58,579 nt of DNA from Pannonibacter indicus (GTDB taxonomy: Bacteria > Pseudomonadota > Alphaproteobacteria > Rhizobiales > Stappiaceae), in assembly GCF_001418225.1 (NCBI RefSeq), contig NZ_LIPT01000018.1, positions 1-58,579 on the forward strand. Direction: 5' to 3'. Each line of letters opens with the position of its first letter. The first letter of the stretch is position 1. Below the pieces are notes generated by a model. The model was not told where the DNA came from and did not search any database. It saw only the letters and a list, made by a program, of their open reading frames with translations. Of the stretch, positions 1-9,656 are shown one piece after another. A program made the position numbers and the translations under genes.

Positions 1-350
1 GCAGGACTGGATCACCGCAGTCGGGGCGAAGACCGCCTACATCGCTCCCGGCAGTCCATGGGAGAACGGCTACATCGAGAGCTTCAACGCGCGCCTGCGC
101 GACGAACTCCTCGACGGCGAGATCTTCTACACGCTCAAAGAGGCCAGGATCATCGTGGAAAGCTGGCGTCGGCATTACAACACCGTGCGTCCGCATGGAT
201 CGCTCGGCTACAAGCCGCCGGCGCCGGAGGTCTTCATCCCGGCATTCGCGCGGGCGGCCCTGCAACCCCAACCAGCAATGCCGCCCGCGCTGGCGCCACG
301 ACCATCATTGCACTAACAATCAAATTGGACCCGTCCGTGGGGGCCGATCA
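1..350 (+). mobile_element. IS3-family insertion sequence, 3' end only
   Basis: The window opens inside an insertion sequence. What remains is the end of the transposase reading frame (stop at 314-316) and a short tail. The tail, about 321-350, holds a TTGGACC and a GGGGCCGATCA stretch, which I take to be the right terminal inverted repeat of an IS407-like IS3 element. The left end and the target duplication lie outside the window, so the exact border and whether the copy is intact cannot be seen. The next gene starts only 37 bases beyond the inferred end. Confidence 0.7.
2..316 (+). CDS. IS3-family transposase (OrfB), C-terminal part
   Basis: This is the partial end of an IS3 OrfB transposase with an RNase H-like DDE integrase fold, which would cut and join the ends of the element. 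The readable part (about 104 codons, no start in the window) contains [20 protein letters not shown], the stretch carrying the last catalytic Glu of the DDE triad. It is followed by [18 protein letters not shown], the usual C-terminal signature of IS3 integrases. The frame is open from base 2 and stops with TAA at 314-316. Only the last third of the protein is present, so activity cannot be judged. The frame was assigned by reading codons from the first base and matching this signature. Confidence 0.85.
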   Translation, partial: QDWITAVGAKTAYIAPGSPWENGYIESFNARLRDELLDGEIFYTLKEARIIVESWRRHYNTVRPHGSLGYKPPAPEVFIPAFARAALQPQPAMPPALAPRPSLH

Positions 351-386
351 CACCAAAGCCCGCTGGTGCTGGAAAGGAATTACTTT

Positions 387-974
387 ATGTTTGATTCAAG
401 AGAGAAAATTGCTTTGTTTATTGATGGGGCGAACTTGTATTCGACGGCAAAGGCGATTGGTTTTGATATCGATTACAAGATGCTGTTGAAGGAGTTTCAG
501 AGCAAAGGCTATTTGCTGCGCGCCTATTACTACACTGCGATCATTGAGGATCAGGAATATTCCTCAATTCGTCCGCTGATTGATTGGCTCGATTACAACG
601 GTTACAAGGTTGTGACGAAGCCGGTGAAGGAATTTGTCGATTCCAGTGGCCGCCGCAAGGTCAAGGGCAATATGGATATCGAACTTGCTGTCGATGCCAT
701 GCAGCTGGTCGATAGCGTTGATCACATCGTCCTGTTCTCGGGGGATGGTGATTTCCGCTCGCTGGTCGAAGCTTTGCAGCGCAAGGGCCGTAAGGTAAGC
801 GTTGTCTCCACACTTCAGACCCAGCCGCCGATGATTGCCGATGATCTGCGCCGCCAGGCCGACCACTTCATTGAACTGGCGAGTCTTGCGAACCGCGTTG
901 GCCGTGATCCCGCCGAGCGGCCCTCGCGTGCATCGGACCGTGACCGCGACATCGACGAAGACGACGACTACTGA
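387..974 (+). CDS. NYN domain (LabA/DUF88-type) putative ribonuclease
   Basis: A 195-residue protein of the NYN/PIN-like nuclease fold, a family thought to cut RNA with a metal held by conserved acidic residues. The sequence shows FIDGANLY (D13, N16), GNMDIELAVDAM (D97, D103) and FSGDGDF (D120, D122), which are the expected acidic positions. The C-terminus is a charged Arg/Asp tail ending in DDDY. I chose the ATG at 387 because GGAAAGG lies 10 bases upstream and the conserved domain begins at once; a longer frame from 195 would read through the IS tail. The first part of the gene is clearly poorer in GC than its neighbours. The uracil-DNA glycosylase gene follows 14 bases later. The natural substrate is unknown. 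Confidence 0.88.
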   Translation: MFDSREKIALFIDGANLYSTAKAIGFDIDYKMLLKEFQSKGYLLRAYYYTAIIEDQEYSSIRPLIDWLDYNGYKVVTKPVKEFVDSSGRRKVKGNMDIELAVDAMQLVDSVDHIVLFSGDGDFRSLVEALQRKGRKVSVVSTLQTQPPMIADDLRRQADHFIELASLANRVGRDPAERPSRASDRDRDIDEDDDY

Positions 975-988
975 GGCCTGAACCGCAT

Positions 989-1660
989 ATGGCTGGTGTT
1001 GCTCTGGACCCGGCACGCGATTGTCCGCTGTGCCCGCGTCTCGTTGCATTCCGCGAAGAGCACCGGCGTCTGTCGCCGGACTGGTTCAACGCACCCGTGC
1101 CGTCCTTTGGTGATAAGGCACCGTCCCTGCTGATCGTTGGTCTTGCGCCGGGCTTGCGTGGTGCCAACAGGACAGGGCGGCCGTTTACCGGGGATTATGC
1201 CGGCGATCTTCTCTACGAGACGATGATCGACTTCGGCTTTGCCAGGGGCGTCTATGAGGCGCGTCCAGATGACAGCCTTGAGCTGGTGGATGCCCTGATC
1301 ACCAATGCGGTGCGCTGCGTCCCGCCGGAAAACAAGCCGACGGGGCCGGAGATCAAGACCTGCCGGCCGTTCCTGATTGCAACGCTTGACGCCATGCCCT
1401 CGGTCCGCGCGGTGCTGGCACTGGGGCGCATTGCCCATGACACGTTCCTGACCGCGCTATCGCTGCCGCGTGCAAAATCACCCTTCGTGCATGGGGCAGG
1501 GCATGACATTCAGCTGTCAGGACGGCCGGTGAAGCTTTTCGACAGCTATCACTGCTCCCGGTACAACACCAACACCGGACGGCTGACGCGGGAGATGTTC
1601 CGCAGCGTCTTTAATTCGATCCGCGCTCACGTGGATGAGACCAGCTCCCTGCGGGCCTGA
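989..1660 (+). CDS. Uracil-DNA glycosylase, family 5 (UDGb-like)
   Basis: A 223-residue DNA repair enzyme expected to remove uracil, and possibly other deaminated bases, from DNA. Cysteines at 12, 15, 110 and 125 (CPLC near the start; C110 and C125 further on) fit the iron-sulphur cluster of family 4/5 glycosylases. Motif 1 is GLAPGLRGANRTGRPFTGD (51-69), where Ala replaces the catalytic acid of family 4, as in the UDGb group. The C-terminal motif HCSRYNTNTGRLT (188-200) also fits this group. It follows the NYN gene by 14 bases and probably shares its transcript. The stop codon directly abuts the stop of the convergent bpt gene with no base between them. Confidence 0.88.
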   Translation: MAGVALDPARDCPLCPRLVAFREEHRRLSPDWFNAPVPSFGDKAPSLLIVGLAPGLRGANRTGRPFTGDYAGDLLYETMIDFGFARGVYEARPDDSLELVDALITNAVRCVPPENKPTGPEIKTCRPFLIATLDAMPSVRAVLALGRIAHDTFLTALSLPRAKSPFVHGAGHDIQLSGRPVKLFDSYHCSRYNTNTGRLTREMFRSVFNSIRAHVDETSSLRA

Positions 1661-2431
1661 TCAGCGATTAGACAGGCTTGCGGACGGGCCGGGCTGCAAC
1701 CAGCCCTCCGGCCCCAGATGCTCCTGCGGCTGGAAGCGCTCCTTGTAGGCCATCTTCTGCGACCCTTCGACCCAGTAACCGAGATAGACATAGGGAAGGC
1801 CCAGCCTGCGGGCGCGCTCGATATGCTCGAGGATCATGAACGTGCCGATGCTGAGGCTGTCAACGGCGGGATCGTAAAAGGAATAGACCATCGACAAGCC
1901 GTCGGCCATGCGGTCGGTCAGGGCAACGCCGATCAGCGGCCCGGTGCCGCGCCGGGTGAGGAACGTGTCCGGCCCGCGGCGGCGGTATTCGATGACCATG
2001 GTGTCCACATGGGTGTCCTCCACCATCATTGCATAGTCCAGCACGCTCATTTCAGACATGCCGCCATTTTCATGGCGGGCCAGAAGATAGGTGCGGAAGA
2101 GATCATATTGTTCGCTGGAGGGGGAGGGCGGCAGCTCGGCGCCAACCAGCCAGCTGCCCTTCTTCCAGATGCGCTTGAAGGAATTGGTCCACCGGAAGTC
2201 CGCCACCCGCACCCGCACGGATACGCAGGCCCGGCAAGCTTCGCAGGCCGGACGGTAGGCGATGTTCTGACTGCGGCGGAAGCCGCCCTGCGTCAGCACG
2301 TCATTGAGGGCAGGGGCCTGATGACCGACCAGATGGGTGAACACCTTCCGCTCCTGCCGGCCCGGCAGATACGGGCACGGCGCAGGGGCCGTCAGGTAGA
2401 ACTGGGGATGGTCGATCGGGTGCCGGGTCAC
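1661..2431 (-). CDS. bpt: Aspartate/glutamate leucyltransferase (Bpt/ATE family)
   Basis: A 256-residue aminoacyl-tRNA-protein transferase. The bacterial members add Leu to N-terminal Asp or Glu of proteins, marking them for ClpS/ClpAP degradation. The N-terminal half has the Cys pattern [15 protein letters not shown] found in the ATE_N domain, and the C-terminal half has [20 protein letters not shown] and [17 protein letters not shown], typical of ATE_C. The start is a GTG at 2431 with no strong ribosome site, so the first residues are less certain. Length matches the family (about 240-260). It ends exactly against the UDG stop codon. Confidence 0.9.
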   Translation of the reverse strand: MTRHPIDHPQFYLTAPAPCPYLPGRQERKVFTHLVGHQAPALNDVLTQGGFRRSQNIAYRPACEACRACVSVRVRVADFRWTNSFKRIWKKGSWLVGAELPPSPSSEQYDLFRTYLLARHENGGMSEMSVLDYAMMVEDTHVDTMVIEYRRRGPDTFLTRRGTGPLIGVALTDRMADGLSMVYSFYDPAVDSLSIGTFMILEHIERARRLGLPYVYLGYWVEGSQKMAYKERFQPQEHLGPEGWLQPGPSASLSNR

Positions 2432-2604
2432 GTCTTGAAGTCAGCCTCGTGTTCCACATCATGATATCTGCTCAGGATGGCGCGGCAAGCGTGAACGTCA
2501 ACCATTGAATCATCGGATAAACGGCAAGGTATTGAACTTTTCTGGCCCTCAAGGCCCTGCCGCGAGGGTAGGGATCTGGCAGTTTTACCAAGACTTGCTT
2601 GAAC

Positions 2605-3090
2605 TCAGTAATCGCGCTGCGTATTGACCACCACCGTGCCAAGGATGATGTCGTGCAGCAGGCGCTTGCGGTCCGACACGAGGCTGACCAGCAGCACCAG
2701 CGGCGTCAGCAGGGTGACGGAGAACCAGAACAGCAGCGCATGCATCGCTGCAAGCAGGGCATAGGGCTTGCCGCCGTGCCACAGGCGCATTTCGAGGCCC
2801 ATGGCGCGCATGCCCAGCGTTGAAGCGCGCTCGCCGCCCAGCGTGATGGCGGTGTAGGTCAGCGCCACGCCCTGCCACAGGAAGGCATAGGCGAACCAGG
2901 CAAGGCCCAGCGTGAAAATGCCGAGGAAGAAGATGAGTATTCCCGCCATCACGGTGAAGAAGGCGATGATGGCCGTGTCGATCAGGAAGGCCATGATGCG
3001 CTTGCTGCGCAGCCCGCTGAAAAGTGCAGGATTATCGGTGGCGCCAAAGCCGCCGCGCCTGGGTTCCAGAATTTCAGCCTGATAGGACAT
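2605..3090 (-). CDS. RDD family membrane protein
   Basis: A 161-residue inner-membrane protein with an RDD domain. Three or so hydrophobic segments are visible: around FLIDTAIIAFFTVMAGILIFF, FAYAFLWQGVALTY and ALLFWFSVTLLTPLVLLV. The family hallmark residues occur at KRIMAFLID near the start and SDRKRLLHDIILGTVVV near the end. I prefer the ATG at 3090 because GGAGG sits five bases upstream; an in-frame ATG at 3111 would add seven residues. Function is not established for most RDD proteins; transport or Na+/H+ antiport roles have been suggested for some. It lies between bpt and ilvA on the same strand. Confidence 0.8.
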   Translation of the reverse strand: MSYQAEILEPRRGGFGATDNPALFSGLRSKRIMAFLIDTAIIAFFTVMAGILIFFLGIFTLGLAWFAYAFLWQGVALTYTAITLGGERASTLGMRAMGLEMRLWHGGKPYALLAAMHALLFWFSVTLLTPLVLLVSLVSDRKRLLHDIILGTVVVNTQRDY

Positions 3091-3209
3091 TGCCGCCTCC
3101 GTTTCTGCCATTCATGTGGGAAGAACGGGACGAACAGTCAATTGTTCCGTTCCAGTTTGCGGGCGGGGTTTTTCGCAAGCCCGCCCGCTTCACCGCGCAG
3201 CGTGCCGCC

Positions 3210-4484
3210 TCAGGCCATCACCTCGGCCACATTCATCTGCCGCACCGCGTAGCCGCGTTCGCGCAGGGCTTCGATGATGGCCTGGCCGTGGGCGGCGTCG
3301 AAGGTCTCGAAGGTCACATCCAGCGTTGCGCCCTTGGCCGGCACGTTGAGGAACAGGCGGTGGTGCGACACGTCCACCACATTGCCGCCGCGCCCGCCGA
3401 TGAGAGAGGTGATTTCGCCCAGTACACCCGGCCGGTCCGGCGTGTCGATGCGCACTGATACGAGGCGGCCATCGCGGGAGAGTTCGCGGATCACGATGGA
3501 GGAGACAAGGCGCGGGTCGATGTTGCCGCCGCACAGCACCAGCCCCACCTTCTTGCCCCGGAACAGCTCCGGCGCCGTCAGCAGCGCGGCAAGGCCGGCA
3601 GCCCCTGCGCCTTCCGCCAATGTCTTCTGCTGGGTCAGGAACAGGTTGATGGCCCGCTCGATGGCGCTTTCCTCGGCCAGAATGATGTCATCGGCCAGTT
3701 CGCGCACGATCTTGCGCGTAAGGGCGCCCACGTCCTTCACCGCAATGCCCTCTGCGATCGTCGGCCCGCCGCAGGGCAGGTCTTCGTCATGCACGGCGCT
3801 CCACATGCCCGGATAAAGCCGCGATTCGACGCCGACGATGGAGATTCCGGGCTTCAGGCCCTTGGCGGCCACGGCCATGCCGGAGATCATGCCGCCGCCG
3901 CCAACCGGAACGACGAGACACTCAAGGTCCGGCACGTCTTCCAGCATCTCCAGAGCGATGGTGCCCTGGCCGCGGATCACATGCGGATCATCGAAGGGAT
4001 GCACCCAGACGAAGCCCTTTTCTTCTGACAGGCGCTGCGCTTCAGCCGTTGCCCCCACCAGCGTGTCACCGGCCAGAACCACTTCGGCGCCATAGCCGCG
4101 CGTGGCGGTGATCTTCACGAAAGGCGTCGTCTCCGGCATGACGATGGTGGAGGGAATGCCGAGCCGGCCGGCGTGATAGGCGACAGCCTGTGCATGGTTG
4201 CCTGCCGACATGGCGATGACGCCGCGCTGGCGTTCTTCCTCCGTCAGCGACAGCAGCTTCACCAGCGCCCCGCGCTCCTTGAAGGCGTTGGTGACCTGCA
4301 TGTTCTCGTATTTGACAAAGACCTCGGCACCGGTCAGCGCCGACAGCTTGGGCGCGGGCAGGAACGGCGTGCGCAGCACGGCTCCCCGGATCAGACGCGC
4401 CGCCTCTTCCACATCGGCAAGGGAAAGCGGCAGGGGGCCAGAATCCTGTCTTTCAGAGGTCTGGCGGTCAGAGGGGCTATGCAT
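3210..4484 (-). CDS. ilvA: Threonine ammonia-lyase (dehydratase) with C-terminal ACT domain
   Basis: A 424-residue PLP enzyme that turns threonine into 2-oxobutanoate and ammonia. The PLP lysine is K69 in NAFKERGA, and the phosphate-binding loop is VPVGGGGMISG. After about residue 340 comes one ACT regulatory domain (SVRIDTPDRPGVLGEITSLI). The size and single ACT domain fit the short, often catabolic or isoleucine-insensitive class rather than the 500-residue biosynthetic type. It lies 27 bases downstream of hemB on the same strand and may be co-transcribed. The alternative of a serine/threonine dehydratase of broader use cannot be excluded. Confidence 0.9.
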   Translation of the reverse strand: MHSPSDRQTSERQDSGPLPLSLADVEEAARLIRGAVLRTPFLPAPKLSALTGAEVFVKYENMQVTNAFKERGALVKLLSLTEEERQRGVIAMSAGNHAQAVAYHAGRLGIPSTIVMPETTPFVKITATRGYGAEVVLAGDTLVGATAEAQRLSEEKGFVWVHPFDDPHVIRGQGTIALEMLEDVPDLECLVVPVGGGGMISGMAVAAKGLKPGISIVGVESRLYPGMWSAVHDEDLPCGGPTIAEGIAVKDVGALTRKIVRELADDIILAEESAIERAINLFLTQQKTLAEGAGAAGLAALLTAPELFRGKKVGLVLCGGNIDPRLVSSIVIRELSRDGRLVSVRIDTPDRPGVLGEITSLIGGRGGNVVDVSHHRLFLNVPAKGATLDVTFETFDAAHGQAIIEALRERGYAVRQMNVAEVMA

Positions 4485-4511
4485 GGATCCGTCCGGAAAA
4501 TGGGCGGCCTC

Positions 4512-5573
<1,062 letters not shown>

Positions 5574-5710
5574 TCATGCGTGATGGGCGCGGACTGTAAC
5601 AACAGCGCCTCCGTGATGCCATAGGGAGGACTGCGGCATCATTGTCTTTGCCTCATGATCGAAGGCCGTCTGCGCCAAGCCATAGGCCAAAGAGACGATC
5701 TGCCACCAAA

Positions 5711-5726
5711 TTGACGTTAAGGTCAA
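5711..5726. promoter_or_regulatory. Imperfect palindrome resembling a LiuR-type operator
   Basis: TTGACGTTAAGGTCAA is a dyad with TTGAC and GTCAA arms, one base from the perfect TTGACGTTAACGTCAA. It lies 111 bases before the acyl-CoA dehydrogenase start. It resembles operators described for MerR-type regulators (LiuR) of branched-chain amino acid breakdown. The rest of the 5544-5837 gap holds the hemB and acyl-CoA dehydrogenase leaders and a GGGAGGAG ribosome site; I see nothing else in it. Confidence 0.45.
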
Positions 5727-5837
5727 AACGGGCTACCCCGGAAGGACAAGGGTTGCAGAGCGGCAAGGGGCAGGCAGGGGGAGAACCGCCGCCCCGGACC
5801 GCCATCTGCGGCCATCCGTGCAGGCGGGAGGAGCCCC

Positions 5838-6977
5838 ATGGACTTTGCCTTGAACGAGGAGCAGCGCGCCTTTCAGGAGGTGGCCGCCAGCTTTGCCCGC
5901 GACGAGATGGAGCCCCATGCGCGTGAGTGGGACGAGAAGTCCATCTTCCCGGTGGAGGCCCTGTGCAAGGCGGCAGAGCTTGGCTTTGCCGGTATTTATG
6001 TGCGCGAGGATCTGGGCGGTTCCGGCCTGACGCGGCTGGATGCAGCGCTGATCTTCGAGGAACTCGCCAAGGGCTGCACCTCGACGGCGGCTTATATCTC
6101 CATTCACAACATGACCGGCTGGATGATCGACCGGTTCGGCTCGCAGGAGCTGCGCGAGCGCTACCTGCCGGATCTGTGCAGCATGCGCCGTTTCGGCAGC
6201 TACTGCCTGACGGAGCCGGGCGCTGGCTCGGACGCGGCAAGCCTTAGAACACGGGCGGTGCGGGACGGGAACAGCTACGTCCTCAACGGTACCAAGGCCT
6301 TCATCTCCGGCGGCGGGGCGTCGGACGTTTATATTGTCATGGCCCGCACGGGTGGAGAGGGGCCGGGCGGCATCTCCTGCTTCGTCGTGGACAAGGGCAC
6401 GCCGGGGCTGAGCTTCGGGGCGCAGGAAGTGAAGCTCGGCTGGAAGAGCCAGCCGACGGCGCAGGTCATTTTCGAGGACTGCCGCGTTCCGGCGGCGAAC
6501 CGCATCGGCGAAGAAGGCGAGGGCTTCAAGCTCGCCATGGCCGGGCTTGATGGCGGGCGGCTGAACATTGGTGCCTGCTCGCTGGGGGCGGCGCAGACCT
6601 GCCTTGAGCGCAGCATCGCCTATATGAAGGACCGCCAGCAATTCGGCCGTTCCCTATCCACTTTTCAGGCGCTGCAGTTCCGGCTGGCCGATATGGCGAC
6701 GGAGCTGGAGGCGGCCCGTCTGCTGCTGCACAAGGCGGCCATGGCCGTCGAGGAAAAGGCGGAAGGGGCCACGCGCCTTGCCGCCATGGCCAAGCGCCTT
6801 GCAACGGACACGGGCTTTCAGGTGGTCAACGAGGCGCTGCAGCTGCACGGCGGCTACGGCTACTTGCGCGACTATCCCATCGAGCGTTTTCTGCGCGATG
6901 TGCGGGTGCACCAGATTCTGGAAGGCACCAACGAAATCATGCGCGTCATCATTTCGCGTGATCTGATTGGCCGGTGA
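5838..6977 (+). CDS. Acyl-CoA dehydrogenase, probably isobutyryl-CoA dehydrogenase
   Basis: A 379-residue FAD enzyme of the acyl-CoA dehydrogenase family. It has the three usual domains: helical N-terminus, middle beta domain ([17 protein letters not shown]) and helical C-terminus ([20 protein letters not shown]). The probable catalytic base is E362 in [10 protein letters not shown]. The assignment to isobutyryl-CoA rests on context: the next genes encode 3-hydroxyisobutyryl-CoA hydrolase and 3-hydroxyisobutyrate dehydrogenase, the later steps of valine breakdown. A strong GGGAGGAG precedes the ATG. A different short or branched acyl-CoA substrate remains possible. Confidence 0.88.
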   Translation: MDFALNEEQRAFQEVAASFARDEMEPHAREWDEKSIFPVEALCKAAELGFAGIYVREDLGGSGLTRLDAALIFEELAKGCTSTAAYISIHNMTGWMIDRFGSQELRERYLPDLCSMRRFGSYCLTEPGAGSDAASLRTRAVRDGNSYVLNGTKAFISGGGASDVYIVMARTGGEGPGGISCFVVDKGTPGLSFGAQEVKLGWKSQPTAQVIFEDCRVPAANRIGEEGEGFKLAMAGLDGGRLNIGACSLGAAQTCLERSIAYMKDRQQFGRSLSTFQALQFRLADMATELEAARLLLHKAAMAVEEKAEGATRLAAMAKRLATDTGFQVVNEALQLHGGYGYLRDYPIERFLRDVRVHQILEGTNEIMRVIISRDLIGR

Positions 6978-7013
6978 GAAAAGCAGGCGCGGCAGCCGGG
7001 GAGGCAGAAGAGC

Positions 7014-8069
7014 ATGAGCGAGAGCGCGGACGAGGTTCTGTTCGAGGTGGCGGGGCAGGCGGGGCTGATCACCCTCAACCGCCCCAAGGCGCTCAATGCG
7101 CTCAGCCATGGCATGGTCAAAGCCATCGCCGCCCGGCTGGACGACTGGGAAACGAACCCGGCCATCACCCGCATCGTGCTGCGCGGCAACGGTGAAAAGG
7201 CCTTCTGCGCGGGCGGCGATATCCGTCAGGTCTATGACATGGGTGTGAGGCTGGGGCTGAAGGGCGCGCCAGAGCAGACAAGCTTCTTCGCGGACGAATA
7301 TATCCTCAACAGCCGCATCAAGCATTTCCCCAAGCCCTGGGTGTCGCTGATCGACGGCATCGTTATGGGTGGCGGTGTCGGCCTGTCGGTGCATGGCTCG
7401 CACCGGGTGGGCACGGAAAAGACGCTTTTTGCCATGCCGGAAACCGGCATCGGCTTTTTCCCGGATGTGGGGGGCAGCTACTTTCTGCCGCGCATGCCGC
7501 GCCGCACCGGCTATTACTGTGCTCTGACCTCTGCCCGGCTGAAGCAGGCCGATGCGCTGCTGACCGGCGTGCTCACCCACGCGCTGGCGTCCGCCTCAAT
7601 TCCGGCGCTGACGGACGCGCTCTGCGCCGGTGAGCCGGTGGAGGCAGCGCTTGCCCGCCACACGGTGGAGGCAGGTCCCGCGCCGCTGCTTGAAGTGATG
7701 GATGAGCTAGAGCGCGTTTTCGGTCTCTCCAGCGTTGACCAGATCTGGCAGGCGCTGGCCTCAAGTGATTCAGACTTCGCACGAAATTGCCTGGGGATGC
7801 TGGCCTCCAAGTCGCCCACCAGCCTGGCGCTGACCTTCGAGCAGCTGAACCGGGGCGCGGAGCTGGATTTCAACGGTTGCATGCAGATGGAATTCCGCAT
7901 TGTCAGCGAGATCCTGAAGCACACGGACTTTTATGAGGGCGTGCGCTCCGTGCTGGTGGACCGGGACAATGCACCGCGCTGGCAGGCCGCAAGCCTTGCG
8001 GAAGTGGACAGGACGGGGCTGGCGGCTTATTTCGGAAGGCCAGAGGGCGGCGATCTGCCGCTGCCCTGA
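7014..8069 (+). CDS. 3-hydroxyisobutyryl-CoA hydrolase (enoyl-CoA hydratase family)
   Basis: A 351-residue crotonase-fold enzyme expected to release CoA from 3-hydroxyisobutyryl-CoA in valine degradation. The oxyanion-hole stretches are FCAGGDIRQVYD and IVMGGGVGLSVHG. The acidic pair E143 and D151 (MPETGIGFFPDVGG) is the pattern of the hydrolase rather than of hydratases. The length and the long C-terminal helical part also fit the hydrolase (ECH_2). It starts 36 bases after the dehydrogenase gene with GGGGAGG upstream, and is very likely in one operon with it. Confidence 0.9.
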   Translation: MSESADEVLFEVAGQAGLITLNRPKALNALSHGMVKAIAARLDDWETNPAITRIVLRGNGEKAFCAGGDIRQVYDMGVRLGLKGAPEQTSFFADEYILNSRIKHFPKPWVSLIDGIVMGGGVGLSVHGSHRVGTEKTLFAMPETGIGFFPDVGGSYFLPRMPRRTGYYCALTSARLKQADALLTGVLTHALASASIPALTDALCAGEPVEAALARHTVEAGPAPLLEVMDELERVFGLSSVDQIWQALASSDSDFARNCLGMLASKSPTSLALTFEQLNRGAELDFNGCMQMEFRIVSEILKHTDFYEGVRSVLVDRDNAPRWQAASLAEVDRTGLAAYFGRPEGGDLPLP

Positions 8070-8124
8070 GTGAAGCGCGGGCACTGGCTGACAACGCCTG
8101 ATGCCCCTTCCCGCAAGGACGGCC

Positions 8125-8538
8125 ATGATCACAAGCTTTCAGGATCTCCTCAAGAACCGCCCGCCCTGGAGCACCGTGCTGCTGTGGTATCTGCGCTGCA
8201 TGGCGCTGCTGCTGATCGCGGGCGGGGTGATCCACTGGGCCCGCATCGTCGGCTTTGCGCCCTGGCGCGGCGCATGGTTCTGGGAGATGCCGATCGAATG
8301 GCAGACGGCCACCGTCTTTTTCGCCGTGCTGGATCTGGTGGCGGCGATCGGCCTCTGGCTGGCGGTTTCCTGGGGCACGGTCATGTGGCTGTTCCGGGCC
8401 TTCAGCCAGATCGTCATGCACACGGCCTTTTCCGACATGTTCGGACGGCGGCCTTACGAGATCACGTTCTATCTGGCGACCATCGGCATCTATCTGCTGC
8501 TGGTCTACCTGGTGGAGCAGGAAGACAGGAAGAAATAG
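8125..8538 (+). CDS. DUF6163-like small inner-membrane protein
   Basis: A 137-residue membrane protein with four hydrophobic segments (LLWYLRCMALLLIAGGVIHW, TATVFFAVLDLVAAIGLWL, VMWLFRAFSQIVMHTAF, ITFYLATIGIYLLLVYLV) and short charged ends. I recognise it as the alphaproteobacterial family found between mmsB and ldtR, which I believe is DUF6163. No function is known. The ATG at 8125 is preferred because AAGGA lies just upstream; an in-frame ATG at 8101 lacks such a site. It sits 55 bases after the hydrolase gene and 69 before mmsB. Confidence 0.7.
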   Translation: MITSFQDLLKNRPPWSTVLLWYLRCMALLLIAGGVIHWARIVGFAPWRGAWFWEMPIEWQTATVFFAVLDLVAAIGLWLAVSWGTVMWLFRAFSQIVMHTAFSDMFGRRPYEITFYLATIGIYLLLVYLVEQEDRKK

Positions 8539-8607
8539 CCGGACCGCAGATGGCCCAAGCCTGACACGGTTCCGGAAGAGACTTTGCGAACCGGGAGGAG
8601 TTGCGTC

Positions 8608-9495
8608 ATGGCATCAGTGGGTTTCATCGGTCTTGGCAACATGGGCGGCCCGATGGCGGCCAATCTGGTCAGGGCAGGGCATGCGGTAAAGGGGTTTGAC
8701 CTGTCGCCGGAGGCCAGGGCCCAGCTGGAGGCCGCAGGCGGCAAGGCGGCCGCATCCGTCGCCGAAGCGGTGCGCGATGCCGATGCCGTCGTTTCCATGC
8801 TGCCCGCAGGCAAGCATGTGCGCGCCGTCTACACCGGGGAAGAGGGCGTTATCGCCAGCGCCCGGCCCGGCACGCTCCTCATTGACAGTTCCACCATCGA
8901 CGTGGACAGCGCCCGTGCCGTGGCACAGGCGGCGGCCTCCGCCGGCATGGTCATGGTGGATGCCCCGGTTTCCGGCGGTGTTGGCGGTGCGGCCGCAGGG
9001 ACGCTGACCTTCATGGTCGGCGGCGAGGATGCCGCCTTTGAGCGCGCCAAGCCCTTCCTTGAGGCGATGGGCAAGACCATCGTCCATGCCGGTGGCTCGG
9101 GCACCGGTCAGGCCGCCAAGATTTGTAATAACATGATACTCGGCATTTCCATGATCGCGGTTAGCGAAGCGTTTATCCTTGCCGAGCGGCTTGGCCTCGA
9201 CGCCCAGAAGCTTTTCGACATTTCATCCACAGCCTCCGGCCAGTGCTGGTCGCTGACAAGCTACTGCCCGGTGCCCGGTCCCGTGCCGTCCTCTCCCGCC
9301 AACCGGGATTACCAGCCGGGCTTCGCGGCGCAGATGATGCTCAAGGATCTCAAGCTTTCCCAAGAGGCGGCGCAGTCCTCCGGTGCGGCCACGCCGCTGG
9401 GTGCGCAGGCTGCAGCCCTCTATGCCCTCTTCTGCAATTCGGGCCATGCGGGCACGGACTTCTCGGGGATCGTCCGGTTCCTTCGTGGTGAATGA
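8608..9495 (+). CDS. mmsB: 3-hydroxyisobutyrate dehydrogenase
   Basis: A 295-residue NAD-dependent enzyme oxidising 3-hydroxyisobutyrate to methylmalonate semialdehyde. The Rossmann motif is GFIGLGNMGGPMA near the N-terminus, the substrate motif is DAPVSGGVGGAAAGTLTFMV (119-138), and the catalytic lysine is K171 in GQAAKICNNM. The start at 8608 has GGAGGAG eight bases upstream; the frame also opens earlier, at a TTG without such a site. It completes the local set of three valine-degradation enzymes. The methylmalonate semialdehyde dehydrogenase that usually follows is not in the window. Confidence 0.92.
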   Translation: MASVGFIGLGNMGGPMAANLVRAGHAVKGFDLSPEARAQLEAAGGKAAASVAEAVRDADAVVSMLPAGKHVRAVYTGEEGVIASARPGTLLIDSSTIDVDSARAVAQAAASAGMVMVDAPVSGGVGGAAAGTLTFMVGGEDAAFERAKPFLEAMGKTIVHAGGSGTGQAAKICNNMILGISMIAVSEAFILAERLGLDAQKLFDISSTASGQCWSLTSYCPVPGPVPSSPANRDYQPGFAAQMMLKDLKLSQEAAQSSGAATPLGAQAAALYALFCNSGHAGTDFSGIVRFLRGE

Positions 9496-9540
9496 ATTCT
9501 TTCGATGGATCGAAACAGACGAAAAGTCTCCGGTAAATTT

Positions 9541-9650
9541 TAAGAGATGATTCAGCGTATCTCTTAAGCGGATTTTAGAAGCGCCTCTGTATGGTCAGTC
9601 TCAAGGTGGAAAAAATAACCACCCAATGACAGGTAGAAATATAGAGGCGC
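9541..9650. promoter_or_regulatory. Three nested or adjacent inverted repeats before ldtR
   Basis: The leader of ldtR holds three dyads. TAAGAGAT (9541-9548) pairs with ATCTCTTA (9559-9566). GCGCCTCTGTAT (9581-9592) pairs with ATATAGAGGCGC (9639-9650) with one mismatch, the second arm ending seven bases before the start codon. GGTGG (9605-9609) pairs with CCACC (9619-9623). LdtR is a MarR-family protein known to control its own locus, so these are candidate operators. The GCGCCTCT pair could also hide the ribosome site in a hairpin. Confidence 0.5.
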
Positions 9651-9656
9651 AAACAA

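Noticed and set aside
195-386. Upstream extension of the NYN gene reading frame
   Set aside because: It runs through the IS tail in another frame from the transposase, has no family similarity, and a good ribosome site marks the ATG at 387.
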